A stretch of 64,000 nt of DNA from an uncultured Cellvibrio sp. (lineage in GTDB: Bacteria; Pseudomonadota; Gammaproteobacteria; Pseudomonadales; Cellvibrionaceae). Within the stretch, counting starts at the first letter, position 1. The number at the start of each line of letters is the position of its first letter. Both the position numbers and the translations under genes were made by a program. Positions 7,193-14,990 of this stretch are shown piece after piece. Below the pieces are notes generated by a model. It worked only from the letters and a program-made list of their open reading frames with translations, was not told the DNA's origin and searched no databases. The stretch is taken from contig CAMLML010000007.1 of the NCBI GenBank assembly GCA_946481095.1, positions 1-64,000 on the forward strand, given 5' to 3'.

Positions 7193-9586
7193 TTATTCCC
7201 GCCAGACATAAGGCGGTTTAACCGTCACCTCAGGTGAGGAAGTCACACCGTTCCAGTTATCATCCACCAGACCATAAAACGTATTCATGGATTTGTTAGT
7301 CGAGTAATACTCCAAATCCCCCACCAGATTGGCCGTACCGGTTGCCGATTGACTGTTACCAAACCATCCCAGCGGATAGAAAGTCGCACGCACCTGGGCC
7401 GAATCACTCACCATAAAACTGCTGGCGCCGTGATGCGGGTTTGAGGCAACACCGATTAAGGACATGGCACCCACAGTTCCGCCCAGCACATTGCCATTCA
7501 CAATGGTGGCCTGATCTTCAATACGGGCATTACCACTGACATTACCGCCAATGATCTTCGCGTAAGGGCCAACATACACACTTGATGGTGTTCCGCTGAC
7601 CGCACAACCGCCGCCGTTGCTATGACGCACAGTTCCGCTCGGACAAGCCGCAATCTGGCCATTCTGGAAACCCTGTGGCCAGGCACCACTGAGCTGGATC
7701 ATGTAGGGATAACGGTAAATCGAACCATAGGGCTTGCCGTCTGACACGCTTTCAGGATTGATCTGTTGGTATTGCGTCGGGGTTGCCACCACCACCAGGA
7801 AGAGTTTTTCACCGGCGGTAACACAGTGAGTGAGTTCGCCGTCAGCCCCACTCTTCAATTCACTGTAAGTGGATTGGGTCATGGCCGAATTGGTACTCAC
7901 CAATCCCCAACGCCAGCCGGAATTGGCTCCGGATTGGGTGACGCCCCGGAAACTCACTTTGACACTGGTTGCACCGGATTCAGGGAAGAGCTGGATCACG
8001 TTGTAACCCCAACGTTGGGGAGCCCAGTAATAGGGTGATACAAAGCGACGGTTTTGCGCCCAGCCAGTGTCAAGTGATTCCAGTTGGGTCAAACGCAAGC
8101 GGCGTTGGGTATAACTACCGGCACTGGCATCGGTACTGCCGTAGTTCTGGCGATAGACCGCACCCTGATCACTGCCATCCAGATTTTTATAATCCCAGGT
8201 GATGTTGTGCATAGCCCAATCACCAAAGCGATCATTCAATTGCTCGATAGACCAGTTTTGGCTCAGCATCAGTTTTTGCCAGGGATCGCGTTGTCCGGCC
8301 GGTGCCTGATACGCCCAGATGTTATTCACGGCGGCAGGACAATGTTTGTCTTTCAGGTATTCGAAGAACTGCCAGTTGCAATAACGGTTGCGCATGTTGC
8401 CGTAATACAAATGCGGCATGTTGGGCAGCATTTCCGAACAGTGCACATTGGTGTTGAAGATCTGATGCGGTGCCCAGTTAGCATGGGATTCCCAGATCCA
8501 GTTGGCACTGGTGCCACTGCCAGCGAAGGCTGCTGTTGTTGATTGCACACCGTGCATAAATTCATGGGCCAGACCCCAGGAATCGGACGCGGCTCCCGGG
8601 CCTATCCACATGCCCATATAGTTAATACCGTTGCGTGACCAGCCTCCGCCCCAGAGCGGGAATTCGTTGTCGAAATGCACAGCGGCTTTCCACTTTTGGC
8701 TGGAATTACAGTAGGGCTCCGGAAAGAACATGGGTGAGCCGAAATATTTACTCCAGATATTTTCAAGCGTGTTGGCAGCATTTTGTGCGGCAGCTGTGGT
8801 GATGTTGGTACCGTCTTTCCAGTAGATAGCAAAGTGAGCGGATTCCAGACGCAGTGGGGCCCCGTTTTCACCGCCGTCTCTGGGCGCCATCCAGGTGCCT
8901 GCGGTACAGCTGGCGGCGGTAGTTTGGCAGCTGTTGGTAGTTTGCCAGTTGGTATCGGCTTTGGGCATGACACAGGCGGTAGTGCCAGTGCTTGAACTCG
9001 AAGATGAGGAGCTTGAGCTTGACGATGAACTGGAGCGTGAGGAACTCGACAGGCTTGATGAGTGGGAACTTGAGCTCAGGGAACTGGAACTTGATGAGCT
9101 GGAGATCGAACTTGAACTATTTGAACTGCTAAAGCTTGAGCTGAAAGAACTGCTTAAGCTGGATGAATGTGAACTCGAACTTGATCTCGATGAACTCATA
9201 CTGGAAGAGCTTTGCGAACTGCTGCGTGAGCTGGAAATGCTTGAGCTAATGGAGCTGGATTTGGAAGATGAAATCACAGTTGCACTGTGAGAGCTGGATT
9301 GCACCATGACTATTTGGGAAGAACTTGAAAACGATGATGAAGTAGCGACAGGTGAAATGCTTGATTGGCTGCTTGAACTGCTCGATTCAGAACTTTTAAC
9401 TGAACTTGATGACTGCATTGATGATTCGACATTTTTACTGCTGGAAACAGTTGAAATGGAACCTGGAAAACTTGTCGATAAGGATGAACTTGATGAGCCG
9501 TCATCCGTTGTGTCAGCTCCACAAGCGCTCAGAAATAAAAACGCAGAAGCGCATAACCAGAGTTTTACCGGTGCAATTGCAGACAT
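7193..9586 (-). CDS. Lipoprotein with poly-Ser linker and HExxH metallopeptidase-like module (Svx/AvrXca-like, copy B)
   Basis: 797 aa from the ATG at 9586, preceded by an AGG-containing ribosome site. Residues 1-22 form a lipoprotein signal with lipobox L19-S20-A21-C22, so a lipid anchor, probably in the outer membrane, is expected; there is no CBM2. A serine-dominated tether of about 170 residues (30-200) follows, then the catalytic-type module with HEFMH at 341-345 and the third-ligand candidate Glu366. The module is almost identical to the one in 2445-4844, with no indel over about 1.8 kb of DNA. The long tether suggests a cell-surface form of the enzyme that copy A releases bound to cellulose. 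Function beyond 'probable zinc peptidase' is inferred. Confidence 0.75.
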   Translation of the reverse strand: MSAIAPVKLWLCASAFLFLSACGADTTDDGSSSSSLSTSFPGSISTVSSSKNVESSMQSSSSVKSSESSSSSSQSSISPVATSSSFSSSSQIVMVQSSSHSATVISSSKSSSISSSISSSRSSSQSSSSMSSSRSSSSSHSSSLSSSFSSSFSSSNSSSSISSSSSSSSLSSSSHSSSLSSSSRSSSSSSSSSSSSSSSTGTTACVMPKADTNWQTTNSCQTTAASCTAGTWMAPRDGGENGAPLRLESAHFAIYWKDGTNITTAAAQNAANTLENIWSKYFGSPMFFPEPYCNSSQKWKAAVHFDNEFPLWGGGWSRNGINYMGMWIGPGAASDSWGLAHEFMHGVQSTTAAFAGSGTSANWIWESHANWAPHQIFNTNVHCSEMLPNMPHLYYGNMRNRYCNWQFFEYLKDKHCPAAVNNIWAYQAPAGQRDPWQKLMLSQNWSIEQLNDRFGDWAMHNITWDYKNLDGSDQGAVYRQNYGSTDASAGSYTQRRLRLTQLESLDTGWAQNRRFVSPYYWAPQRWGYNVIQLFPESGATSVKVSFRGVTQSGANSGWRWGLVSTNSAMTQSTYSELKSGADGELTHCVTAGEKLFLVVVATPTQYQQINPESVSDGKPYGSIYRYPYMIQLSGAWPQGFQNGQIAACPSGTVRHSNGGGCAVSGTPSSVYVGPYAKIIGGNVSGNARIEDQATIVNGNVLGGTVGAMSLIGVASNPHHGASSFMVSDSAQVRATFYPLGWFGNSQSATGTANLVGDLEYYSTNKSMNTFYGLVDDNWNGVTSSPEVTVKPPYVWRE
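7201..9016. repeat. 1.8-kb duplicated module, copy B
   Basis: Partner of 2453-4268. The shared block ends at 7201, six bases inside the 3' end of the coding region, and at the other side just inside the poly-Ser linker. Beyond both ends the sequences are unrelated. Confidence 0.95.
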
Positions 9587-9635
9587 AATATTTTGACCTA
9601 AAAATTAATTTCTTATGGTCATTATGCGCAGAAGG

Positions 9636-9645
9636 GATTTTTTTA
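9636..9645 (-). promoter_or_regulatory. Shared A-tract element upstream of copy B
   Basis: Third copy of minus-strand TAAAAAAATC, about 50-59 bp upstream of the start at 9586. See 4969-4978. Confidence 0.3.
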
Positions 9646-9695
9646 ACTCAAATTGAAGTCACAAGGTCAGGGGAACTGGTTGTCATTTTTCGCAA

Positions 9696-11318
9696 TCAAT
9701 CGGGATTAATCAGGGAATTCGAGCAGGTATGTATTTTCCATTCGCCCGCAACCCAAGTTGATGTTACCTGGAAATCGTCAGTGAAATGTACCAGGTCTGC
9801 TCTGTAACCGGATTGGATTTTTCCCAGTTGATTTTCAAGCTTGAGACATCGGGCAGGATAGAGTGAAGCCATGCGCAAGCTTTCAGCAAGGCCAATTTGC
9901 AAAACTTCGTGGGCGTATTTCACTGCATCAATCAAACCAATTGCGCTGCCTGCGAGTTTGCCGCTTTGATTCACCAGTTTGGGTAATGTCTCGCCGCTGA
10001 TTTCAGAAATGGTTTCGTCATAAAGTGTAAAGGATTTATCTCCACCGACTGTCGCCATGGCATCGCTGACTAAAAACACTTTATCTTTTTTCAATTGGTA
10101 GGTGAGACGAGCTGCAGCGGGATGCACGTGATGACCATCCAGAATAATGCTGCACCAGGTTTGTGAATTTTCCAGCGCAGCACCCACAACACCAGGTTCG
10201 CGTGCGGTCATTTGACTCATCGCATTGTACAAATGTGTAAAGCCTGCGAGTCCTTCATCAATTGCGGTTTGGATTTGTTCATAAGAGGCATCTGTGTGAC
10301 CGGCAAAAACCAATATGCCCTGTTGAGTCAGGTCGCGAATCAGATTGGCTTGTAAAATTTCCGGTGCAAGTGTAATAAGTATTGTTAATTGCTGTGCTGC
10401 AAGATTTTTCAACCAATCAAAATCAGCTGCTTCCATCTTGCGAATAAATTTTTCGGCGTGAGCACCGCGTTTGGTTTTGGCAAAAAAAGGTCCTTCGATA
10501 TGTAAGCCCAATACACCTTTAAATCCCGCATTTATTGCCGTCAAAACTGAATTGGCGGCCTGTTGATGTGTGCTTGCGTTCTCGCTGATAAGCGTGGGTA
10601 AGAGTGACGTTGTGCCTTTGCTTCTGTGAGCGTCCAGCATGGTTTTTATCGTCGATAAGCTGTGTTCATGCGTAAAAAATTTGCCGCCACCACCATTCAC
10701 TTGCAGATCAATAAAGCCCGGTGCCAGTAAACCATCATGCAATGGAATTTGTTGAATGTTGTCCGATAAGTTTGGTGTCGGAACTATGGACTCAATGGTG
10801 TCACCATTAATTATCACAGCGTGATTATCGAGAAAAGCTTCGCCGGTAAAAATGCGTGCACCAACCAAAGCGAATTGATTGAAAGGAAATTTTTTTGTTT
10901 TTGTATTCACAATATCCAGGTCATCGAGCTTGATCTTTTCCGGGAGTTGGTTGTTAAAAATTTTTATCGCAGAAGACAATTTGGGATGTTGTGAAAGAGA
11001 TTCTATTGATGCATCAGGATCAAATCGCCTCAATAAATCAATTAATTCGCCAAGTGTTTGGAGATTATCGAATTCTTCATCCGTTAATGATTCGTCCATA
11101 ATGTAATCATCAAATAATTCCAGTTTCAGCCAGAGGTTTGATAATTCCGATGAATGTTTTAGCTTGGTCTGTTCCATTTTACGACTGACTTGCGCCAGAT
11201 TTTTTTTGCATTTAATACAAACAGCCTGATAGTTTTCCAAATCCTTGAGTGGGTATGCCGCTTTCGTGTTGCAGAAAGGGCATTCCACTGTTAGGGGATC
11301 AAAATATTGCCCTGACAT
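9696..11318 (-). CDS. nagA: NagA-like N-acetylglucosamine-6-phosphate deacetylase with an N-terminal zinc-ribbon extension
   Basis: 540 aa, against about 380 for ordinary NagA. Residues about 150-530 are a NagA amidohydrolase: PGFIDLQVNGGGG, HIEGPFF (metal-binding Glu), FAGHTDAS and FTHLYNAMSQM (metal-binding His), LDGHHVHP, and LVSDAMA (catalytic Asp). The first 145 residues are extra: a CPFC...CIKC pair at about 13-37, a zinc ribbon, then a charged helical segment. The expected reaction is GlcNAc-6-P to glucosamine-6-P plus acetate, but the partner gene is in uronate metabolism, so the substrate may differ. The start codon ATG shares its A with the uxuA stop (TGATG), giving translational coupling. 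No nagB or transporter is nearby. Confidence 0.8.
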   Translation of the reverse strand: MSGQYFDPLTVECPFCNTKAAYPLKDLENYQAVCIKCKKNLAQVSRKMEQTKLKHSSELSNLWLKLELFDDYIMDESLTDEEFDNLQTLGELIDLLRRFDPDASIESLSQHPKLSSAIKIFNNQLPEKIKLDDLDIVNTKTKKFPFNQFALVGARIFTGEAFLDNHAVIINGDTIESIVPTPNLSDNIQQIPLHDGLLAPGFIDLQVNGGGGKFFTHEHSLSTIKTMLDAHRSKGTTSLLPTLISENASTHQQAANSVLTAINAGFKGVLGLHIEGPFFAKTKRGAHAEKFIRKMEAADFDWLKNLAAQQLTILITLAPEILQANLIRDLTQQGILVFAGHTDASYEQIQTAIDEGLAGFTHLYNAMSQMTAREPGVVGAALENSQTWCSIILDGHHVHPAAARLTYQLKKDKVFLVSDAMATVGGDKSFTLYDETISEISGETLPKLVNQSGKLAGSAIGLIDAVKYAHEVLQIGLAESLRMASLYPARCLKLENQLGKIQSGYRADLVHFTDDFQVTSTWVAGEWKIHTCSNSLINPD

Positions 11319-12514
11319 CAGGCACGTAAACCGCGCTCACGCAGAGTAGTGAGCGCGTGAATAACACCGCGCAACTCTGCAAGACCTTTCATGCGGCCCG
11401 TATAGGAATAACCGGGGTTCATACCAGTTTTGCCCAAATCATCGCCCATTAAATGACCGTGATCAGGACGCATGGAAATCGCCGGCAAATTCACACCGGC
11501 TTTTTTGCGACGTTGTTCTTCATCAAGCAATGCATCAATCAAGCCGACCATGTCATTGTCACCATCCAAATGATCGGATTCAAAAAATGATCCGTCATCT
11601 TCACGTTTGATATTGCGTAAATGCACAAAATAAATTCGTTCACCGAATTCGCGGGCCATAGCAACCAGGTCATTATCACAACGTGCTCCGTAAGAACCGG
11701 CACAAAGTGTTAAACCATTGGCAGGGCTTGGTGCTGCGTTCAATAAAGCGCGGGCATCGTCGGCTGTGGATACAACACGCGGTAATCCGAATAATGAAAA
11801 CGGCGGATCATCTGGATGTATCGCCATGCGTACACCAACTTCTTCGGCAACTGGCACCACTTCGCGCAAAAATGCAAATAAATTTGCACGCATTCCGGCG
11901 TCACCCATTTTGATAAATTGATCGATTGCCGCACGAATGCCGTCGCGATCGTAAGAGCCTTCGCCGCCGGGTAATCCGGCAATAATGTTTTTTTCGAGCA
12001 ATTGTTTTTCTTCATCGCTCATTGCATCCAGGCGCGCTTTGGCTTTGGCGAGCACTTCCGGTTTGTAATCTTTTTCGGCGTTGGGGCGTTGCAACATGTA
12101 CACGTCGTAAGCGGCAAAATCGCTCATTTCAAAACGCAACGCCTGAGCATTGTTGGGCAAGGTGTAAGTTAAATTGGTGCGGGTCCAATCCACAACCGGC
12201 ATAAAGTTGTAGCAAACATCATAAACACCTGCGGCGGCAACATTGCGAATGGATTGTTTGTAATTGTCGATCAATTGTTGGTAATTACCGGTGCGGGTTT
12301 TAATGTCGTTATGCAGCGGAATGCTTTCAATCACCGCCCATTCCAGTCCATGGTCTTCAATCATTTTTTTGCGTTCAAGAATGTCTGTCATGGGCCAGAC
12401 TTCACCGGTTTTAATATGGTGTAAGGAAGTCACAATACCTGTGGCTCCTGCTTGTTTTATGTGTTGCAGACTAATAGGGTCTTTGGGGCCAAACCATCGC
12501 CAGGTTTCTTTCAT
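11318..12514 (-). CDS. uxuA: Mannonate dehydratase
   Basis: Dehydrates D-mannonate to 2-keto-3-deoxygluconate in glucuronate catabolism. The ATG at 12514 gives 398 aa beginning MKETWRWFGPKDPISL, which matches the family start; a longer frame upstream is not supported. Metal-site segments are present: HPDDPPFSLFGLPR, LCAGSYGA, HLRN and MRPDHGHLMGDD. The gene is the first of a coupled pair with the NagA-like gene. Its natural feed would be glucuronate from xylan or glucuronan side chains rather than galacturonate from pectin, which goes through altronate. Confidence 0.95.
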   Translation of the reverse strand: MKETWRWFGPKDPISLQHIKQAGATGIVTSLHHIKTGEVWPMTDILERKKMIEDHGLEWAVIESIPLHNDIKTRTGNYQQLIDNYKQSIRNVAAAGVYDVCYNFMPVVDWTRTNLTYTLPNNAQALRFEMSDFAAYDVYMLQRPNAEKDYKPEVLAKAKARLDAMSDEEKQLLEKNIIAGLPGGEGSYDRDGIRAAIDQFIKMGDAGMRANLFAFLREVVPVAEEVGVRMAIHPDDPPFSLFGLPRVVSTADDARALLNAAPSPANGLTLCAGSYGARCDNDLVAMAREFGERIYFVHLRNIKREDDGSFFESDHLDGDNDMVGLIDALLDEEQRRKKAGVNLPAISMRPDHGHLMGDDLGKTGMNPGYSYTGRMKGLAELRGVIHALTTLRERGLRA

Positions 12515-12579
12515 GGGATATGACTCTTGGAAATTGGATAAGCAGATTCTTTTGGATCGAAGAGTTTCGATCTGAAGGG

Positions 12580-12590
12580 AAGTATACAAG
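12580..12590. promoter_or_regulatory. Candidate UxuR/ExuR-type operator upstream of uxuA
   Basis: AAGTATACAAG has the GTATAC core found in GntR-family uronate regulator sites (TTGGTATACCAA in E. coli) and lies 66-76 bp upstream of the uxuA start. Only the core matches, so this is a weak candidate. Confidence 0.25.
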
Positions 12591-12594
12591 TGAA

Positions 12595-12624
12595 GAAGAC
12601 GCACTTTCTAGCAAATGCGTCTTC
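12595..12624 (-). terminator. Hairpin between the 64-aa gene and uxuA
   Basis: A perfect 9-bp stem, GAAGACGCA (12595-12603) with TGCGTCTTC (12616-12624), starts 14 bp after the stop of the small gene. The minus-strand sequence after it is pyrimidine-rich but not a clean T-run, so it could be a weak terminator or attenuator. Confidence 0.5.
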
Positions 12625-12637
12625 AGTGGTTCAGGTA

Positions 12638-12832
12638 TTAAGCCATGGAGGCTAATCTGAACTCGTCAGATTGTTGGATTTTGCGAAGTTGTTGCATGTA
12701 GCCACGAAAATACAGGTGTTCTTCGTAAGCGGCTGTGGCCAGTGGTTGGCGTGGAGGAGTAATCCCTTTTATGGCGTCAGATTGTCCTTTGAAAAATGCG
12801 GCGGAAGTTGGCAAAGGCTGTGACATGTTCAT
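12638..12832 (-). CDS. Small RMF/CrpP-like protein
   Basis: 64 aa. The pattern FKGQSDAIKG, then a Pro-rich turn, then an aromatic helix ending YFRGYMQQLRK, resembles ribosome modulation factor and its small relatives (G-x4-I-x-G, P, aromatic, RG[YW]). RMF dimerises ribosomes in stationary phase; whether this one does is unknown. ATG at 12832, alternative ATG at 12826; the ribosome site is weak. It lies upstream of uxuA on the same strand with a hairpin between, and just downstream of a LacI-type palindrome. Could also be an unrelated hypothetical protein. Confidence 0.5.
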   Translation of the reverse strand: MNMSQPLPTSAAFFKGQSDAIKGITPPRQPLATAAYEEHLYFRGYMQQLRKIQQSDEFRLASMA

Positions 12833-12878
12833 ACCCGAGGTTGATTAAACATGTTGACGGAGTGTAAAGATGCGTTTT

Positions 12879-12892
12879 TGTTAGCGCAAACA
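12879..12892. promoter_or_regulatory. LacI-family-type palindromic operator candidate
   Basis: TGTTAGCGCAAACA is a 14-bp palindrome with one mismatched pair and the GCGC centre typical of LacI-family operators of sugar regulators. It lies 47-60 bp upstream of the small gene at 12832, where it could control the minus-strand transcript leading to uxuA. Confidence 0.35.
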
Positions 12893-13103
12893 ATCAATTC
12901 AATAATTGTTAACTGGTTCGAAGTTTAAAATGATGTAGTCAATAGATTCGGTGAATGGGGCGACATCTTGATTGTAAATGAATGAATCAGACTGAATTCT
13001 ATGGAATATCCATCAGCTAAAACGTTGATCTGATACATCAGCTCTGAAAAATAGACAGTCGGGATTGTATATCTCATAAACCAGTGTCTCTTTTGTAGCT
13101 TTT

Positions 13104-13113
13104 ATGGTATAAA
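13104..13113 (+). promoter_or_regulatory. Probable rpsB promoter (extended -10)
   Basis: ATGGTATAAA contains a TG-n-TATAAA extended -10 hexamer (13108-13113), followed by a G/C-rich discriminator (GCCGCCC) usual for growth-rate-controlled ribosomal promoters. No good -35 was found. Confidence 0.5.
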
Positions 13114-13189
13114 GCCGCCCTCTTTTTCGGGCTGTTGATCGATCAGCAATCAAAAAAAGAGATAAACCCTTAACTTAACGTCACACATA

Positions 13190-13292
13190 CATCGACACGC
13201 GAAACCTGGGTGCCTAATGTTTGTTTTGCAAACATGCTGGTTGGTCAGCGGGGTGTATGGAGGCCTAACCCACTAAATCAGGAATGTAAAAA
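13190..13292 (+). promoter_or_regulatory. rpsB leader, probable S2 autoregulatory element
   Basis: The leader has a 7-bp hairpin (ATGTTTG/CAAACAT, 13217-13235) followed by GCGGGGTGTATGGAGGCC and TAACCCAC, an arrangement like the conserved gammaproteobacterial rpsB leader through which S2 represses its own operon. A ribosome site AGGAA lies 12 bp before the rpsB ATG. Recognised by resemblance, not by a covariance search. Confidence 0.55.
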
Positions 13293-14036
13293 ATGCCACA
13301 AGTTAGCATGCGCGATATGCTGTCTGCCGGTGTCCATTTTGGTCACCAAACCCGTTACTGGAACCCGAAGATGGGTAAATATATCTTCGGCGCCCGCAAC
13401 AAAATCCATATTATCAATCTTGAGCACACTGTCCCCGCGTTCAACCAGGCTTTGGCTGTGGTTCAACAAATGGCTTCTCAAAAGAAAAAAATTCTGTTTG
13501 TGGGTACCAAGCGTGCTGCACAAAAAACTATCGAAGAGCAAGCACTGCGTGCTGGCCAACCTTTCGTAAGCAGCCGCTGGTTGGGTGGTATGTTGACTAA
13601 CTACAAAACTATTCGTGCATCTATTCGCCGTTTGAGTGATCTGGTTGGTCAGAGTCAGGATGGTACTTTTGCCAAATTGACCAAGAAAGAAGCGCTGATG
13701 CGTACTCGTGATATGGAAAAACTCGAGCGTTCAATTGGTGGTATCAAGAACATGGGTGGTTTGCCGGATGCCATGTTTGTTATCGATGTTGATAACGAGC
13801 GTATCGCGATTCAGGAAGCCAACAAGTTAGGTATTCCTGTCATCGGAATTGTGGATACTAATAGTAATCCGGAAGGCGTTGACTACGTGATTCCTGGTAA
13901 TGATGACGCCATACGTGCAATCAAACTTTATGTAACAGCGATTGCTGATGCATGTCTGGAAGGTGCCAAGTCAGCGTCACCTGTACCTAACAAAGATGAA
14001 TACGTTGCTGCCGAGAGTGAAACGGCTGCTGAATAA
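13293..14036 (+). CDS. rpsB: 30S ribosomal protein S2
   Basis: 247 aa, full length. Begins [20 protein letters not shown] and contains the S2 signatures [14 protein letters not shown] and FVGTKRAAQ, with a short acidic Ala/Glu tail as in other gammaproteobacteria. It is the first gene of the rpsB-tsf operon and the start of the long conserved plus-strand series. Confidence 0.98.
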   Translation: MPQVSMRDMLSAGVHFGHQTRYWNPKMGKYIFGARNKIHIINLEHTVPAFNQALAVVQQMASQKKKILFVGTKRAAQKTIEEQALRAGQPFVSSRWLGGMLTNYKTIRASIRRLSDLVGQSQDGTFAKLTKKEALMRTRDMEKLERSIGGIKNMGGLPDAMFVIDVDNERIAIQEANKLGIPVIGIVDTNSNPEGVDYVIPGNDDAIRAIKLYVTAIADACLEGAKSASPVPNKDEYVAAESETAAE

Positions 14037-14058
14037 CCCCGGGTTCATCAGATCATCA

Positions 14059-14080
14059 AGGGGGCCGTTGCCCCCTTTTT
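14059..14080 (+). terminator. rpsB-tsf intercistronic attenuator
   Basis: AGGGGGC/GCCCCCT stem with a 4-nt loop followed by five T residues, between rpsB (stop 14036) and tsf (start 14106). An attenuator at this place is known in the E. coli operon and lowers tsf relative to rpsB. Confidence 0.8.
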
Positions 14081-14105
14081 AACTCTACTGATTGAGGAAA
14101 AAACC

Positions 14106-14966
14106 ATGTCAGCTGTATTAGTGAAAGAACTGCGCGAACGTACTGGTTTGGGCATGATGGAATGTAAAAAAGCATTGGCCGATGCTGGCGGCGATGTTGA
14201 ATTGGCGATTGAAAATCTGCGTAAACTCTCAGGTTTGAAAGCTGCGAAAAAAGAAGGCCGTACTGCTGCTGATGGCGTAGTTGCTGTGAAAGTGGCACCG
14301 GATAACAGTTATGCAGTTGCAATTGAAGTTAACTCTGAAACAGATTTCGTTGCTCGTGATGCTGGCTTTCTGGCGTTTGTTAACACCGTTCTTGAAAAGG
14401 CATTTGCTACCAAACAAACCGATGTTGCTGCGTTGATGGCTGGTGAATTGGAGTCTGCTCGCGAAGCTTTGGTACAAAAAATTGGCGAAAAAATCAGTGT
14501 GCGTCGAATTAGTTTGGTTCAGGGCGGTGTAGTTAGTGGTTACTTGCACTTGAACAATCGCATTGCGGTATTGGTGCAATTGGAAGGTGGTAACGATGAA
14601 ACAGCTAAAGATATAGCTATGCACGTCGCTGCGGTAAACCCAACAGTTGTCAGCGCTGATCAAATGCCTGCGCAATTGGTCGAGAAAGAAAAAGAAATCA
14701 TTCGTGCTCAACCTGACATGGCTGGCAAGCCTGCTGAAATTGTTGAGAAGATGATTGTAGGTCGTATCAACAAATTCCTGAAAGAGGCCAGCCTTGTTGA
14801 TCAGCCTTTTGTTAAAAATCAGGAGCAAACTGTTGCTCAATTTGCAAAAGCAGCTGGTGCAACCGTGAAGAGCTTTGTGCGTTTGGAAGTAGGCGAAGGT
14901 ATTGAGAAAGCAGTGGTAGATTTCGCTGCTGAAGTTGCCGCTCAGGTTGCTGCTTCCAACAAATAA
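14106..14966 (+). CDS. tsf: Translation elongation factor Ts
   Basis: Guanine-nucleotide exchange factor for EF-Tu. 286 aa. The N-terminal UBA-like helix and signature [16 protein letters not shown] are present, followed by the core EF-Ts repeats ([15 protein letters not shown]). A strong GAGGAAA ribosome site precedes the ATG. Confidence 0.98.
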   Translation: MSAVLVKELRERTGLGMMECKKALADAGGDVELAIENLRKLSGLKAAKKEGRTAADGVVAVKVAPDNSYAVAIEVNSETDFVARDAGFLAFVNTVLEKAFATKQTDVAALMAGELESAREALVQKIGEKISVRRISLVQGGVVSGYLHLNNRIAVLVQLEGGNDETAKDIAMHVAAVNPTVVSADQMPAQLVEKEKEIIRAQPDMAGKPAEIVEKMIVGRINKFLKEASLVDQPFVKNQEQTVAQFAKAAGATVKSFVRLEVGEGIEKAVVDFAAEVAAQVAASNK

Positions 14967-14990
14967 TTTGTCGGGATAACCTGGTTAATA

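Larger units (their letters stand above)
12833..13190. other. Non-coding divergent promoter region between the accessory island and rpsB
   Basis: No convincing gene in this stretch. The left part should hold the minus-strand promoter of the small gene; the right part holds the rpsB promoter. Only very short frames were seen, e.g. 25 codons at 12851-12928. Confidence 0.6.

Noticed and set aside
3336..8542. Paired plus-strand frames of 152 aa at 3336-3794 and 8084-8542
   Set aside because: Antisense shadows of the duplicated metallopeptidase module; their conservation is explained by the duplication.
4147..9596. Plus-strand open frames rich in Glu-Leu repeats (for example 4147-4533, 6191-6586, 8895-9290)
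   Set aside because: They are the mirror image of the minus-strand poly-Ser linkers; they have no ribosome sites or plausible domains.
12851..12928. 25-codon plus-strand frame upstream of rpsB
   Set aside because: Too short, overlaps the LacI-type palindrome, and nothing else supports it.
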